Assembly: GCA_963696525.1 (NCBI GenBank)
Contig: CAVOKO010000009.1
Location: 1,426,001-1,490,000 of the forward strand
Reading direction: 5' to 3'
Source: CAWBRT01 sp963696525
GTDB taxonomy: Bacteria; Acidobacteriota; Terriglobia; Terriglobales; Acidobacteriaceae
Length of the DNA stretch: 64,000 nt
This document shows, piece by piece, positions 27,211 through 36,582 of the stretch. The notes under the pieces were generated by a model, which saw only the letters and a program-made list of their open reading frames with translations, was not told the DNA's origin and did not search any database. Every line of letters starts with the position of its first letter. Position 1 is the stretch's first letter. Made by a program: the position numbers and the translations under genes.

Positions 27211-27548
27211 CAGCAATCTCCTTCGAGCCGTCGCTTTCCCGAGCAAGGCCTTAGTGATTCTGGATGCAAGTTTCTGCTTCAGAGTTGCTGAAGTGATTAA
27301 CCTTAGATTTGCGCTGTTCCCATTCCTCGATGGAGCATCTCCGACACAATTACGTATTTCTATCAGCTACAGATGGTTGAAACAGAGTTTTGCTACTGCC
27401 CGAGCGAACCCTTCGCTTTTACGATCCGCACGACCTCAGCAGTTCGCAGATGGCGTCTGCCTTCTGGAATCCGGGATCGAGCCACAGGTTGTAGGCGTCG
27501 TTGGGCAGGATCACAAGCATTCGGTTCAGACCACAACTTATAATGCGG
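27211..27548. other. Intergenic region
   Basis: No gene, repeat or clear regulatory site was found apart from the leader of the minus-strand secreted protein. Confidence 0.4.
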
Positions 27549-28049
27549 TCACAACGCCTTCGACATGATGATTAAGTGGCATTCAACGCCAACCCCTCGC
27601 GAACGTGGCGGGTGGAACTCCTCAGTGCCAGTCTCGAAGTACCCAAACTTGCGGTACAGAGACAAATTATCCGGTCGAAGGCTCACAACGTCGATGTCCA
27701 TGTGTTTGCAGCCGTGGCTTCGACAATGCTCCTCAGCGGCTTCCACCATCATTCGTCCCAGACCTGAGCCCTGCTGCGAAGGTTCAACGGCCAGCATGCC
27801 AAAATACTCGTGCTCGCCGCGCAGTTCCGTGTACACGGTGGCGACGATGCCGCCTGATGCCGACTCCGCAACGAGGAACTCGCCTTTCTGCATCATTTCT
27901 GCCACCCCTTCTGCGTCAGTCCGCGTACCTTGAAAAAACAATTCGATGGCGTAGGCGGCGTTAACAACCGGGACGATGGCGGGAACGTCGGTAGCGTTCG
28001 CGATGCGGATGCTAACCGTAGGACTCGAATATAGTTTCAAGAGATCCAT
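27549..28049 (-). CDS. GNAT-family N-acetyltransferase
   Basis: This 166-residue acetyl-CoA-dependent acyltransferase has the acetyl-CoA loop (LAVEPSQQGSGLGRMMVEAA, about residues 88-107) and the following GNAT strand-helix pattern (CKHMDIDVVSLRPDNLSLYR). The C-terminal part (KFGYFETGTEEF) is typical of the Y-x-x-G family end. The substrate cannot be told from the sequence. It is a single gene, with no partner on either side. The start at 28049 gives the usual length for this family. Confidence 0.88.
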   Translation of the reverse strand: MDLLKLYSSPTVSIRIANATDVPAIVPVVNAAYAIELFFQGTRTDAEGVAEMMQKGEFLVAESASGGIVATVYTELRGEHEYFGMLAVEPSQQGSGLGRMMVEAAEEHCRSHGCKHMDIDVVSLRPDNLSLYRKFGYFETGTEEFHPPRSRGVGVECHLIIMSKAL

Positions 28050-28187
28050 CCCCCTTGTCTTACCACATCGCGCCGTTGATAATACTCGCCTTCACATGAT
28101 GGAGTGGTATTAGGAAAATGCTTTACGAACTTTTTACGTCCGACTTAGAACTCTTCGCGTCCAATGTAGTGGAACGGAGAATAGTTA

Positions 28188-28298
28188 ATGATGACGACGT
28201 TTCTTATCATACGGCTGATCACGGCAGTCGGCTTGATCGCCATTATTTCCCTGATCAATTGGTTGGCAGCTTTTTTTCCGGAGAAGCGGTCGCACCGT
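28188..28298 (+). CDS. Tiny membrane protein (36 aa)
   Basis: MMTTFLIIRLITAVGLIAII and LINWLAAFFPEKRSHR form one hydrophobic helix with a basic tail. A weak GGAACGGAG ribosome binding site lies about nine bases upstream. There is no known family, and coding status is tentative. Confidence 0.3.
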
Positions 28299-28500
28299 AG
28301 CGTCAACGTGCTTCGCGTAAATTCTGAGATCAATCCGACTGCATCCCGAGCAAGCTAATCACTTCGCCGCGGGCTCGTTCGTTCGCCCACCCACTTTCCC
28401 ATCCAAAATGGCTTTTCCGGGTCAGATGAAACGGGTTTCGGTCCCTGCCTCTGCTGATGGCTTGTGTCGAAGACGAGGACGGCTGAGCTAGACTGTTCTG

Positions 28501-29007
28501 GTGAACCTGACGACACAGCGTTTGTGGGTAGTGGCACGGAGCGCCTTCTTCACGCTGATAATCCCCGGCACCGTTCTTTATTACGTCCCCCACAGCGCTG
28601 CTGCTTTCCAGCATCCACGCTCTCCAGCGTGGCTTGGACTCGCAACGATTCCCATGGCCTTAGGTTCTGCGCTCCTGTTGTATTGCGTCTTTGAGTTCGC
28701 TTGGAGCGGCTTGGGCACCCTTGCTATCATCGACCCGCCTCGCAACCTCGTAGTGCGCGGCCCGTACCGTTATGTTCGAAACCCCATGTACTTGGGAGTG
28801 ATCGCCGTTTTGGTCGGAGAGTCGGTCGCTTTTTGCAGTCGATTCCTTCCGGTGTACGCATTTATGTCACTGTTTTGCATAAATCTCTTTGTGCGGTTCT
28901 ACGAGGAACCAACGCTGCGCAGAAAATTCGGCGAGTCGTATAGCCAATACTGCGCCACGGTGCCACGATGGTTCCCGCACCGCTCGAAGATCGGGTCTCG
29001 ATACTAG
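28501..29007 (+). CDS. Isoprenylcysteine carboxyl methyltransferase-family membrane protein
   Basis: This 168-residue integral membrane methyltransferase (ICMT/PEMT-like) starts at GTG 28501 and has about four transmembrane segments. The SAM-site signature RGPYRYVRNPMYLGVIA (about residues 90-106) and the C-terminal RFYEEPTLRRKFGESYSQYC block match the family. In bacteria such proteins methylate isoprenoid-like or other lipophilic substrates; the actual substrate is not known. The next gene (DUF2891) begins just after its stop. Confidence 0.8.
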   Translation: MNLTTQRLWVVARSAFFTLIIPGTVLYYVPHSAAAFQHPRSPAWLGLATIPMALGSALLLYCVFEFAWSGLGTLAIIDPPRNLVVRGPYRYVRNPMYLGVIAVLVGESVAFCSRFLPVYAFMSLFCINLFVRFYEEPTLRRKFGESYSQYCATVPRWFPHRSKIGSRY

Positions 29008-29027
29008 CGGTCAAGGTGGTTGAGCAG

Positions 29028-30063
29028 ATGCCAACGACTATCGATCCGAATACTGCTGAACGGTTCGCAAACTTGGCCTTGGCGTGCATGCATCGTGAAT
29101 ATCCCAACAAAATAGCGCATGCACTGAACAGCGATGCCGACGTGTTGCCGCCGAGGGAATTGACCCCGGCATTTTACGGCTGTTACGACTGGCACTCGTC
29201 AGTACACGGGCATTGGCTGCTGGCACGATTGGCACGGCTCTTTCCCGACACCGTGTTCACGCCCAGAGCACGCCAAGCTCTGCAACGAAGCGTAACGGCA
29301 CAGAACATTTGGCAGGAAACGACGTACTTCCAAGGCAATGGGCGTGCCAGTTTTGAACGTCCTTACGGTTTGGCATGGCTGCTGCAACTTAGCGCAGAGT
29401 TACGCGAGTGGAACGACCCGCAAGCGCGGCAACTCGCTGCCAATTTGCGTGCGTTAGAGAATGCCGTGGTTGAACGCCTGCGAGATTGGCTGTCGAAGCT
29501 TACGTATCCGGTGCGGTCAGGCGAGCATTCGCAAACGGCATTTGCCATGGGGTTGATGCTTGACTACGCACATACGGTGGGGAATTCCAGCTTCTCCGAC
29601 CTGTTGATGGCGAAAGCTCGGCAGTTCTACCTCGGCGACATTGACTGTCCGCTTGCGTATGAGCCTTCAGGCGAGGACTTCCTCTCGCCGTCTCTAGCCG
29701 AGGCCGACGTGATGCGGCGTGTGTTGCCAAGTTCTGAGTTCGCCGGGTGGCTGCGCAGCTTCATGCCGCAGATTCAGGCAAACGGGGGTCGCAATTGGCT
29801 GAAACCAGTCACGTCACCCGACCCGAGTGACGGCAGGCTGGCGCACTTGGACGGGCTGAGCTTGAGTTCGAGCTTGGATGTTGGAGGGTATGGCTGCTGG
29901 GTTGCCGAATGAAGATGAGCGGATTCCCGCGATCAATGCTGCCGCTCAAGCGCACAGACATGCTGGTCTGGACACCGTCACTGGCGAGCATTACGAAGGT
30001 GGTCACTGGCTCGGGAGCTTCGCCGTATATCTGGTATCCGGACGAGGGCTCCCTAATGGCTGA
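29028..30063 (+). pseudogene. DUF2891 protein, frameshifted near the 3' end
   Basis: DUF2891 proteins are about 340 residues, helical, and of unknown function. The frame reads PAFYGCYDWHSSVHGHWLLA, then YGLAWLLQLSAELREW, EHSQTAFAMGLMLDYA and GEDFLSPSLAEADVM. Near 29.87 kb it leaves the family. The correct C-terminus (MLEGMAAGLPNEDERIPAIN, then GEHYEGGHWLGSFAVYL) is found in another frame and ends at 30063. One extra base explains this. Start 29028 (MPTTIDPNTAERF) fits the family better than the upstream 28968. It may be a true frameshift or a sequence error. Confidence 0.75.
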
Positions 30064-30322
30064 GCAATGTTAACGGACGCCTCACCACGCGACTCGAACC
30101 AAGCAGGTTATCTGGAAAATGATCGGATCAGTACGCTCGATCTCCGCAAAACGGTGCTCTGCTCACCATTGCGCAGTCCATTGAGTCAGCCGGGGGTTGC
30201 AAATTCTTCTGTTTGTCACTAGGATGTGAGCCGTTCAGGGCCGACCAAAGAAGATTCCCATCCCAGGCGCTCGAAGAAAAACGTAAGCGCCACGAACGGC
30301 AGCTTTCAGGAGAAAATTTGCG

Positions 30323-31300
30323 ATGAAACCACGTTTCGTGATTGTCACGGTTCTGCTCCTTGCTTTGTCGGTCTCAGTCCACATGATGGGCAGCGACCAG
30401 CCCAATCATGCTCAGATTAAAAACCTAAAGGTCACCGTGTTATCCACCATGGTGGTTGGCGATCGTGTCGGGCTTGGTGAATGGGGATTCTCGGCGCTGC
30501 TTGAAGCCGACGGCCATCGCATATTAATAGACACCGGTGCCCATCCGGATACGGTTCTGCAAAATGCGCGAGACTTGAAGATTGACTTGTCCGATGTTCA
30601 GGAGGTCATTCTCACCCATAACCACTGGGATCATGTGCGTGGTCTGATGACACTTCGCAGGGAAATGATGAAGAAGAATCCAGCCGCCTTGTCGGTTGCA
30701 CATGTGGCGAGTGGCATTTTTTACAGCAGACCGACCCAGCACGGCGAAGATAACGACATGGTCGCTATAAGAAAAGAGTATGAGGCGACTGGCGGAAGGT
30801 TCGTCGTGCATGAAGGGGCTGGAGACATCTTTCCGGGAGCGTGGTTGACTGGGCCAATACCACGTAAGTACCCGGAGCGGAACTGGAGCGTAAGCGGAAA
30901 GGTATTGACGCCGCAAGGGCTGGTCGAGGACACAATTCCCGAGGATCAATCACTGGTGCTCAACACTCGGGAAGGTTTGGTAGTGATTACGGGCTGCGGA
31001 CACGCAGGAATCATCAACATACTCACATTTGCTCGTGGAGAGTTTCCGGGCGAACCCGTACACGCCATTCTGGGTGGTCTTCATCTCTTCCCGGCAACGG
31101 ACGAGCAACTAAATTGGACTGCCGACAAGCTGAAGGACTTTAACATGGCAAATTTGCTGGCAGCCCATTGTACAGGCATGGAAGCCACTTATCGCATCCG
31201 CCAACGTCTGAACCTGTCCCGAAAGGCGGTTGTAGTTGCAACTGTAGGCTCCACGTTCACACTTGGCGAAGGTATTCGTACGGGAGCACTGGCGCAGTGA
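30323..31300 (+). CDS. MBL-fold metallohydrolase (secreted, DHPS-like subgroup)
   Basis: This 325-residue exported hydrolase of the metallo-beta-lactamase fold has a signal peptide at residues 1-22 (FVIVTVLLLALSVSVHMM). The metal-binding motif is LTHNHWDHVRGLM (about residues 96-108). Other family blocks are GHRILIDTGAHPDTV (about 60-74), a further ligand region near VVITGCGHAGIINIL, and LAAHCTGMEA near the end. These match the group related to the 7,8-dihydropterin-6-methyl-4-(beta-D-ribofuranosyl)aminobenzene 5'-phosphate synthase-like proteins (a general family label). The substrate is unknown. The frame is intact. Confidence 0.82.
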   Translation: MKPRFVIVTVLLLALSVSVHMMGSDQPNHAQIKNLKVTVLSTMVVGDRVGLGEWGFSALLEADGHRILIDTGAHPDTVLQNARDLKIDLSDVQEVILTHNHWDHVRGLMTLRREMMKKNPAALSVAHVASGIFYSRPTQHGEDNDMVAIRKEYEATGGRFVVHEGAGDIFPGAWLTGPIPRKYPERNWSVSGKVLTPQGLVEDTIPEDQSLVLNTREGLVVITGCGHAGIINILTFARGEFPGEPVHAILGGLHLFPATDEQLNWTADKLKDFNMANLLAAHCTGMEATYRIRQRLNLSRKAVVVATVGSTFTLGEGIRTGALAQ

Positions 31301-31396
31301 GGAGGGGCTGAAACGGTGAACCTAGTTGGCGCAGCCGAAGCGATCCCTCCGGCTGCCTGCATGGGAGATCGCGATAGACGAATACTGTATTAAGCG

Positions 31397-31996
31397 TTAG
31401 AGGCAGTTGTTCGGCGGGGATGACACACTGGAGAATTGACGGTTCCGCTTTAACCATCGAATTACTTGCTCGGTGCTCTTGTCAGGCGGAAACACCGGGT
31501 AGAAAACGGTCTCAATCACTCCGTTCCGAATAATCAGCGTGAGCCGCTTCATCAGCCGCATGCCCTGCACCTCGAAGGTGGGCAGCCGGAGCGCATCGCA
31601 GAATCGGAACTTCGCATCACTCAGTATCTCGAACCGAAGATGCAAGCGTTCGACCATTTCCTTCTGATATTCCGTTGTCTGGGTGCTCAGGCCGAACACA
31701 TCAGCACCGAGGTCGGCGAGTTCCCGGTGGTGGTCACGGAAATCGCAAGCTTGCGGCGTGCATCCCCGAGCGCCGGGGATCAAGTCCCAGCCTTCCGGCA
31801 GTGGTTCGCTTGGAATGCCAGTCCTCGGATAGCAATAGATAACTGTTCGCGGAACGGTCAACTCTGCCAGATTGACAATGCGTCCAGCGGTGGACGGGAG
31901 TGTGATTGAGGGCACACGCATTCCGGGCAGATGGTCACAGGCGCCGTCGTCAGCAGGTTTAGGCAGGTTGGGAGGTAATGGAAATGCAGCAGACAT
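31397..31996 (-). CDS. Peroxiredoxin (PrxQ/BCP-like)
   Basis: A 199-residue thiol peroxidase reduces hydroperoxides by a cysteine. The active-site segment IPGARGCTPQACDFRDHHRE has two cysteines spaced as in PrxQ (C-x4-C). The thioredoxin-like fold follows (ADVFGLSTQTTEYQKEMVER, then FEILSDAKFRFCDALRL and RLTLIIRNGVIETVFYP). The start at 31996 (MSAAFPLPP) removes an upstream in-frame extension to 32179 with no domain. A short Pro-rich N-terminus precedes the domain. There is no partner reductase nearby. Confidence 0.8.
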   Translation of the reverse strand: MSAAFPLPPNLPKPADDGACDHLPGMRVPSITLPSTAGRIVNLAELTVPRTVIYCYPRTGIPSEPLPEGWDLIPGARGCTPQACDFRDHHRELADLGADVFGLSTQTTEYQKEMVERLHLRFEILSDAKFRFCDALRLPTFEVQGMRLMKRLTLIIRNGVIETVFYPVFPPDKSTEQVIRWLKRNRQFSSVSSPPNNCL

Positions 31997-32344
31997 AGAA
32001 TTGTTCAGATGCCGGAATGGCGGTGCGTGTCCCCGCTTCCGGTCGCTATCTCTTGCACTTGTGAGGAACGTCCCGGTACCGGAACGAGGTTGAGGGTACC
32101 TGTCTAGGTACGAGGATTCTTTCAAAAACCCAGACCGGGTAGGAGGGTACCGCAGCGACGATAATAGATGAAGTCTCACAAATGGATGTAGTCCCGCAGA
32201 TGCTCAGCCGAGTTGCCGTGCCCTCATATGGCGCTTGACATCTTCTCGACTTCGACCGGGCGTGGTCACCTTTGGACTGCGCCCGGTTTCGCATCTAGCG
32301 ATTCAGAGCTAGAAAAACGGTCACTCGATCAAGGGAGGAACACT

Positions 32345-33553
32345 ATGGACCAAGAGAACGGCGCGAGAAAGCTTAATCGGAGAAATTTTCTGGCACTGGG
32401 CGCAGCCGGCTTGGCGGCAACCACCCTGGCCGGAGGTTCTCCCTTGGTCCAGGCGGCCGCGACCAAAGGGCCGCCGCCAACGCAAGGAGGCTTACTGGGC
32501 AGGAAGATAGCCGTTTTAGGCACGGGAGCAATCGGCAGCAGTGTGGCGAGCGAGTTGACACGGGCCGGCGAAGACGTGTGGCTTATCGACCAGTGGCCAG
32601 CGCACGTCGAAGCCATGAAGTCCAACGGATTGCACATAAAGATGGAGGAGGGGGATCTGCGGGTCAAGGTGCGGGCGATGCACCTGTGCGAGGTCTGCGC
32701 GTTCAAGCAGCAGTTCGATGTCGTTGTTCTCACTTGCAAGTCTCCCGACAGCCATTGGCTGGCCGAGTTCATCAAGCCTTACCTGGCGCCCAACGGAGTT
32801 CTGGTTTCGCTGCAAAACAGCCTCAATGACGAGTGGGTTGCACCCATAGTCGGATATGAGCGGGACGTGGCCAGCGTCGTTGAGTTGTCAGCGGAGCTGT
32901 GGGATCCCGGGGTAGTGCTTCGCCACACAAGCCCAGCCAGAACATGGTTTGCCCTCGGCGAATTGCATGGCAGGGTGACGCCGCGGGTACAGCAGTTGGC
33001 TAAAATCCTTAGTGCCGCCGGCAAGACAGAGGTCAACGCCAACATTTGGGGGGCGAAATGGTCCAAGCTGACGGTCAACTGTATGTACATGCCAACCACA
33101 GGGATTCTCCGCATCAGTGACTGGGACGTCACGCAAAACCCTCGACTTTTGGAGCTCGCCATCAGGCTGGGACGGGAGTGCCTGCAGGTGGGAGTGGCCT
33201 CAGGCTATCAGATCGAGCCGATCTTCGGCATGAGCGCCGAGGAAATGCTGGGAGCCACCGACGAAATGCTCAAGCGGACACTTCTGACTCTCTTTGCCCA
33301 CATTGGCCAAAAGAAGGCGATTAATTGCTTCTTGCAGGATGTGATTAAAGGCCGCCCGACAGAAGTGCACCAGCTGAACGGATTGGTTGTCGCAAAGGGG
33401 CGGGAAGTAGGTATCCCGACGCCACTCAATCAAGAGATTACTCAGATCGTGGAACAGATTGAGGCTGGTCAACTGGGCTTTGGGCCAGAGAACTTGGGAC
33501 GCGTGGAGGGTCTGTTACAAGCGAAACGGGCTGCTGCCGGGCAGATCTATTAA
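32345..33553 (+). CDS. Tat-exported ketopantoate-reductase-like protein
   Basis: This 402-residue protein resembles 2-dehydropantoate 2-reductase (PanE/ApbA). It has the N-terminal Rossmann motif VLGTGAIGSSVASELTRAG, a catalytic Lys segment (WGAKWSKLTVNCMYMPTTG) and the C-terminal helical domain. The first 35 residues carry a twin-arginine signal (KLNRRNFLALGAAGLAATTL), so export in folded form with its cofactor is likely. This is unusual, since the family is cytosolic. Start 32345 is supported by AGGGAGGA upstream. A second, cytosolic family member lies at 42937-43911. The substrate is unlikely to be ketopantoate; it is probably another 2-oxo acid. Confidence 0.82.
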   Translation: MDQENGARKLNRRNFLALGAAGLAATTLAGGSPLVQAAATKGPPPTQGGLLGRKIAVLGTGAIGSSVASELTRAGEDVWLIDQWPAHVEAMKSNGLHIKMEEGDLRVKVRAMHLCEVCAFKQQFDVVVLTCKSPDSHWLAEFIKPYLAPNGVLVSLQNSLNDEWVAPIVGYERDVASVVELSAELWDPGVVLRHTSPARTWFALGELHGRVTPRVQQLAKILSAAGKTEVNANIWGAKWSKLTVNCMYMPTTGILRISDWDVTQNPRLLELAIRLGRECLQVGVASGYQIEPIFGMSAEEMLGATDEMLKRTLLTLFAHIGQKKAINCFLQDVIKGRPTEVHQLNGLVVAKGREVGIPTPLNQEITQIVEQIEAGQLGFGPENLGRVEGLLQAKRAAAGQIY

Positions 33554-33924
33554 GCGTATCACAATATAGTTACACAGGAAACAGCTCTGCCCGTTTCCAA
33601 AACGCGGTCGCCAGAGAAGAACGGCGACGCATACGAAGCGGCGCCTTTCGGGCTCAATGTCGCCGACCGAGACCCTCGCTGGCCGTGTCATCCGTCTGAG
33701 CCAGCGCGAGGCAGTGTGGGCATTGTTGCCGTCGATGAGAAGTTAGCGGCAGACGGAGAACAGCTCGGCGCTAGCCGCTTAATCGTGCCAAAGAAGCCCC
33801 CCGTTCGAGCCATCGATCCATTCTCATTCGAAGGTGCAGTTCGGGCATTGCGAATTCGCATATTGAGCAGTAGAATGACCGCCACGCGACTCGACAACGA
33901 CAGTGCCGATACATACGAGGAGAG
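33554..33924. other. Intergenic region
   Basis: No gene is supported. A 71-residue frame (33716-33931) lacks domains. A stretch near 33.68-33.72 kb (GCCGTGTCATCC, then GCGAGGCAGT) resembles one near 38.39-38.43 kb, so a short dispersed repeat is possible. Confidence 0.4.
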
Positions 33925-34992
33925 ATGTTAGTGAACAAAGCGCTAACTCCCAAGGAGCGCTTGCTCCGTACCGTTCGACGCCAGGATCTCGACTGTTTAC
34001 CTACACAAATCGATTTTTCCGGTGCTTGCCTTGATAAGATGCTCAAATATTGGCACTTGGCAAATGAGCTGGATGCGGTTGCCTTTTTGGGTAACCACCT
34101 GGTTTACGCTTATTTGAACGATGCCGTAGGAAACATAAAAGCTCGGCAGCTTGCAGGCAATGAAATCTCGTATGACTCGTGGGGGGTTGGCTACCATAGC
34201 CATCAAGAAGGTCCTTTGCCTGTCATATACCCTCTGTCAAATTTGGACCGATGGCCTCAGTACCGATTCCCAGACCCAAATGCGAACGGACTACTGGATA
34301 GGGCGGAAAAGGTGGTCGCGAGGTTCGGCCGTGATTATTGTGTCACCTCTTATCAGATCTACTGCCTTTTTGAGCGCGCGTGGACGATCAGAGGCATGGA
34401 TAACTTGTTAATGGATTTTGTTTTAAACCGAGATTTTGTCGAAACGTTGTTCGATAAGATCACTGACTATCAAATAGCGATTGCTAAGCGCTATGTAAGC
34501 ATTGGTGTCAGTTGCGGGCGGACGGGGGATGATTATGGCGGAAAAACAGCAATGCTTTTCTCACCTGCGATGTGGCGGGAGCTGATCAAGCCTCGCTTAA
34601 AGCGAATCTGGCAGATATATCAGGATGCCGGCATTCCAGTTATGCACCACAGTTGCGGTAATATTATGCCGATTATCTCGGACCTAGTTGAGATGGGAAT
34701 ATCCATCCTGAATCCAGTTCAGCCGGAATGCATGGATATTGCCGCAATAAAAAAACAATTTGGCGACACAATAGTCTTATATGGCGGTATTTCTACGTCC
34801 GCGGCGTTAGCTCTGGGATCGCCGCAGCAGGTTCGAGAAGATGTCCGCAACACGGCCGCAATACTAGGGGAGGGTGGCGGATACATCATTGGGCCGACTC
34901 AGGGTATTACAAGCGAGGTCAGCATCGATAACATCGAGGCCTTTCGACAGGCGGTGAGCGAATTTTCCGCTGCTCCTAAACTGGTGCGCTGA
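33925..34992 (+). CDS. Uroporphyrinogen-decarboxylase-family methyltransferase
   Basis: This 355-residue URO-D-fold protein is more like the MtaA/CmuA/MtbA methylcobamide:thiol methyltransferases than true HemE. It has the zinc-type HxCG motif (PVMHHSCGNIMPIISDLVEM, about residues 236-255). It also has a WELIKPRLKRIWQ-like stretch and the end block YGGISTSAALALGSPQQVRE. It probably transfers a methyl group in C1 or demethylation metabolism. There is no corrinoid protein next to it, so the partner is unknown. It belongs to an A+T-richer patch with the divergent MFS and alcohol dehydrogenase genes. GAGGAGAG precedes the ATG. Confidence 0.8.
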   Translation: MLVNKALTPKERLLRTVRRQDLDCLPTQIDFSGACLDKMLKYWHLANELDAVAFLGNHLVYAYLNDAVGNIKARQLAGNEISYDSWGVGYHSHQEGPLPVIYPLSNLDRWPQYRFPDPNANGLLDRAEKVVARFGRDYCVTSYQIYCLFERAWTIRGMDNLLMDFVLNRDFVETLFDKITDYQIAIAKRYVSIGVSCGRTGDDYGGKTAMLFSPAMWRELIKPRLKRIWQIYQDAGIPVMHHSCGNIMPIISDLVEMGISILNPVQPECMDIAAIKKQFGDTIVLYGGISTSAALALGSPQQVREDVRNTAAILGEGGGYIIGPTQGITSEVSIDNIEAFRQAVSEFSAAPKLVR

Positions 34993-35184
34993 GTCCACTC
35001 TCTAGCAAAATCTTAGTTCCTCATCGGAGTAACCGTAAGAGCGAGCTGTGGAAATCGATAAAAACCTAGATTCGACAACTGAAAGAGCACAGAAATGACA
35101 GAGCAGCGGTTGAATACCGCTGCCCGAGTGGAAACATCCGATGTAACCGCTATATGCGAAATTCCTGAGCCGTAGCCGTCTCGC

Positions 35185-36498
35185 TTACTTCGAAGTTGCA
35201 CCGCGAGACAAGGCCAGGCCAGTGCTTTTCGCGGGAATGGCTAAAACCGCCACCGAGCATAATACGGCAAAGGAAGCTAACACGTACATGCCAGCATTGG
35301 TGGATCCGGTAACGTCCTTCAAGAAACCCACGAAGTATGGTCCGAAAAAACCTCCCAGGTTACCTACGGAGCTAATGATCGCAATACCCACAGCCGCCGT
35401 ACCCTCACTCAAGAACATGTGAGGCAGTGTCCAGAACGACCCGATAAAACCGTAAAAACCAGCCATAGTAACGCATAAGTAAAAAACAGAAAGCCACAGA
35501 TTACTGGTCAGTGCTAGCGCAACCAAGCCAAGGAAGCTTATGAAAATTGGTATGGCTACATGCCAACGACGCTCTCCGGTCTTGTCTGAGTGCCGAGCTA
35601 CCAAAATCATCGCGATGACACCACTGATATATGGCAGCGTCGAGATTAGGCCGATTTGTGTATTCGTTAGAAGTTTTGACAATTGCCGCAATATTTGAGG
35701 CATCCACATTCCTAGGCCGTACATCGCCAGAACCATACAGATGTGAATCCAGGAAATATGCCATACGCGGAAATTACCAAATACAGCCCATTTGGATACT
35801 TTCAGTTTTGCCGCTTTAATTTCGTGCTCTTTCTTGAGTTCGGCCACAAGCCACGCTCTTTCTCCGGGCGTCAAAAACATCGCTTGCTCTGGACGGTCTT
35901 TCAGTACAAACAGCGTAACAATGCCCATCACCACAGCGGGAAGTCCTTCAAGAATAAACATCCACCGCCAGCCAGTGAGACCGTACCATGAAGCGTTATC
36001 TATAATCCAAGCAGAAATCGGCCCCACCAAAATGTTCGCTATCGCCATGCCGCAGATGTATAGCGACACGGCCTTGGCTAAGTGTTTAGCTGGAAACCAA
36101 AACGTAAGATACAAAATCATGCACGGGTGAAATCCTGCCTCGGCCGCGCCGAGCAAGAAACGCATGATCCCCATTTGCATTATAGTTCCGACGAAACCGG
36201 TAGCTATGGTAACTACACCCCAAGTAATGAGTATGCGGGCGACCCAGATCCTGGCACCAATCTTGTGCATAATGACATTACTTGGCACTTCGAAGAAGAA
36301 ATACGCGATGAAAAATATACCGGCGAGTAGGCCGAAGGCAGTGGCGCTAATGCCTAGGTCTTTGTTCATTTGTAGAGCGGCGAAGCCGAGATTTACGCGG
36401 TCAATCATCGCAATAACGTAAAGGAACATAATGTATGGAACAATTCTCCACATCACCTTACTCATAAGTTTATTTTCATTGAACGTAGTTGTTTCCAT
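35185..36498 (-). CDS. MFS transporter, anion:cation symporter (ACS) type
   Basis: A 437-residue, 12-helix major facilitator. The first loop motif (RVNLGFAALQMNKDLGISAT) and FLLGAAEAGFHPCMILYLTFW in helix 4-5 are typical of the ACS subfamily (organic-anion uptake such as tartrate, galactonate or phthalate). The substrate is not fixed by the sequence. The start at 36498 is preceded by AGGGGGAA. It lies convergent to the UroD gene, and just upstream is the alcohol dehydrogenase gene in the same direction. Together these may import and oxidise a small organic acid or aldehyde. The gene is intact. Confidence 0.88.
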   Translation of the reverse strand: METTTFNENKLMSKVMWRIVPYIMFLYVIAMIDRVNLGFAALQMNKDLGISATAFGLLAGIFFIAYFFFEVPSNVIMHKIGARIWVARILITWGVVTIATGFVGTIMQMGIMRFLLGAAEAGFHPCMILYLTFWFPAKHLAKAVSLYICGMAIANILVGPISAWIIDNASWYGLTGWRWMFILEGLPAVVMGIVTLFVLKDRPEQAMFLTPGERAWLVAELKKEHEIKAAKLKVSKWAVFGNFRVWHISWIHICMVLAMYGLGMWMPQILRQLSKLLTNTQIGLISTLPYISGVIAMILVARHSDKTGERRWHVAIPIFISFLGLVALALTSNLWLSVFYLCVTMAGFYGFIGSFWTLPHMFLSEGTAAVGIAIISSVGNLGGFFGPYFVGFLKDVTGSTNAGMYVLASFAVLCSVAVLAIPAKSTGLALSRGATSK

Positions 36499-36582
36499 AC
36501 TTCCCCCTCTGATTTGATAGTTGCTCGATCGCCCGAGCGGCTTGTTATTGTTGAACAGCCGCTATAGCTGGTACCGCAGACG

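Noticed and set aside
33565..33590. ACACAGGAAACAGCT resembles the E. coli lacZ leader used in vectors
   Set aside because: The match is only about 15 bases and the flanks do not continue vector sequence. Chance or convergent ribosome-site sequence is more likely than contamination.
33716..33931. 71-residue plus-strand frame before the UroD gene
   Set aside because: It overlaps the UroD ribosome binding site and start and has no domain or own ribosome binding site.
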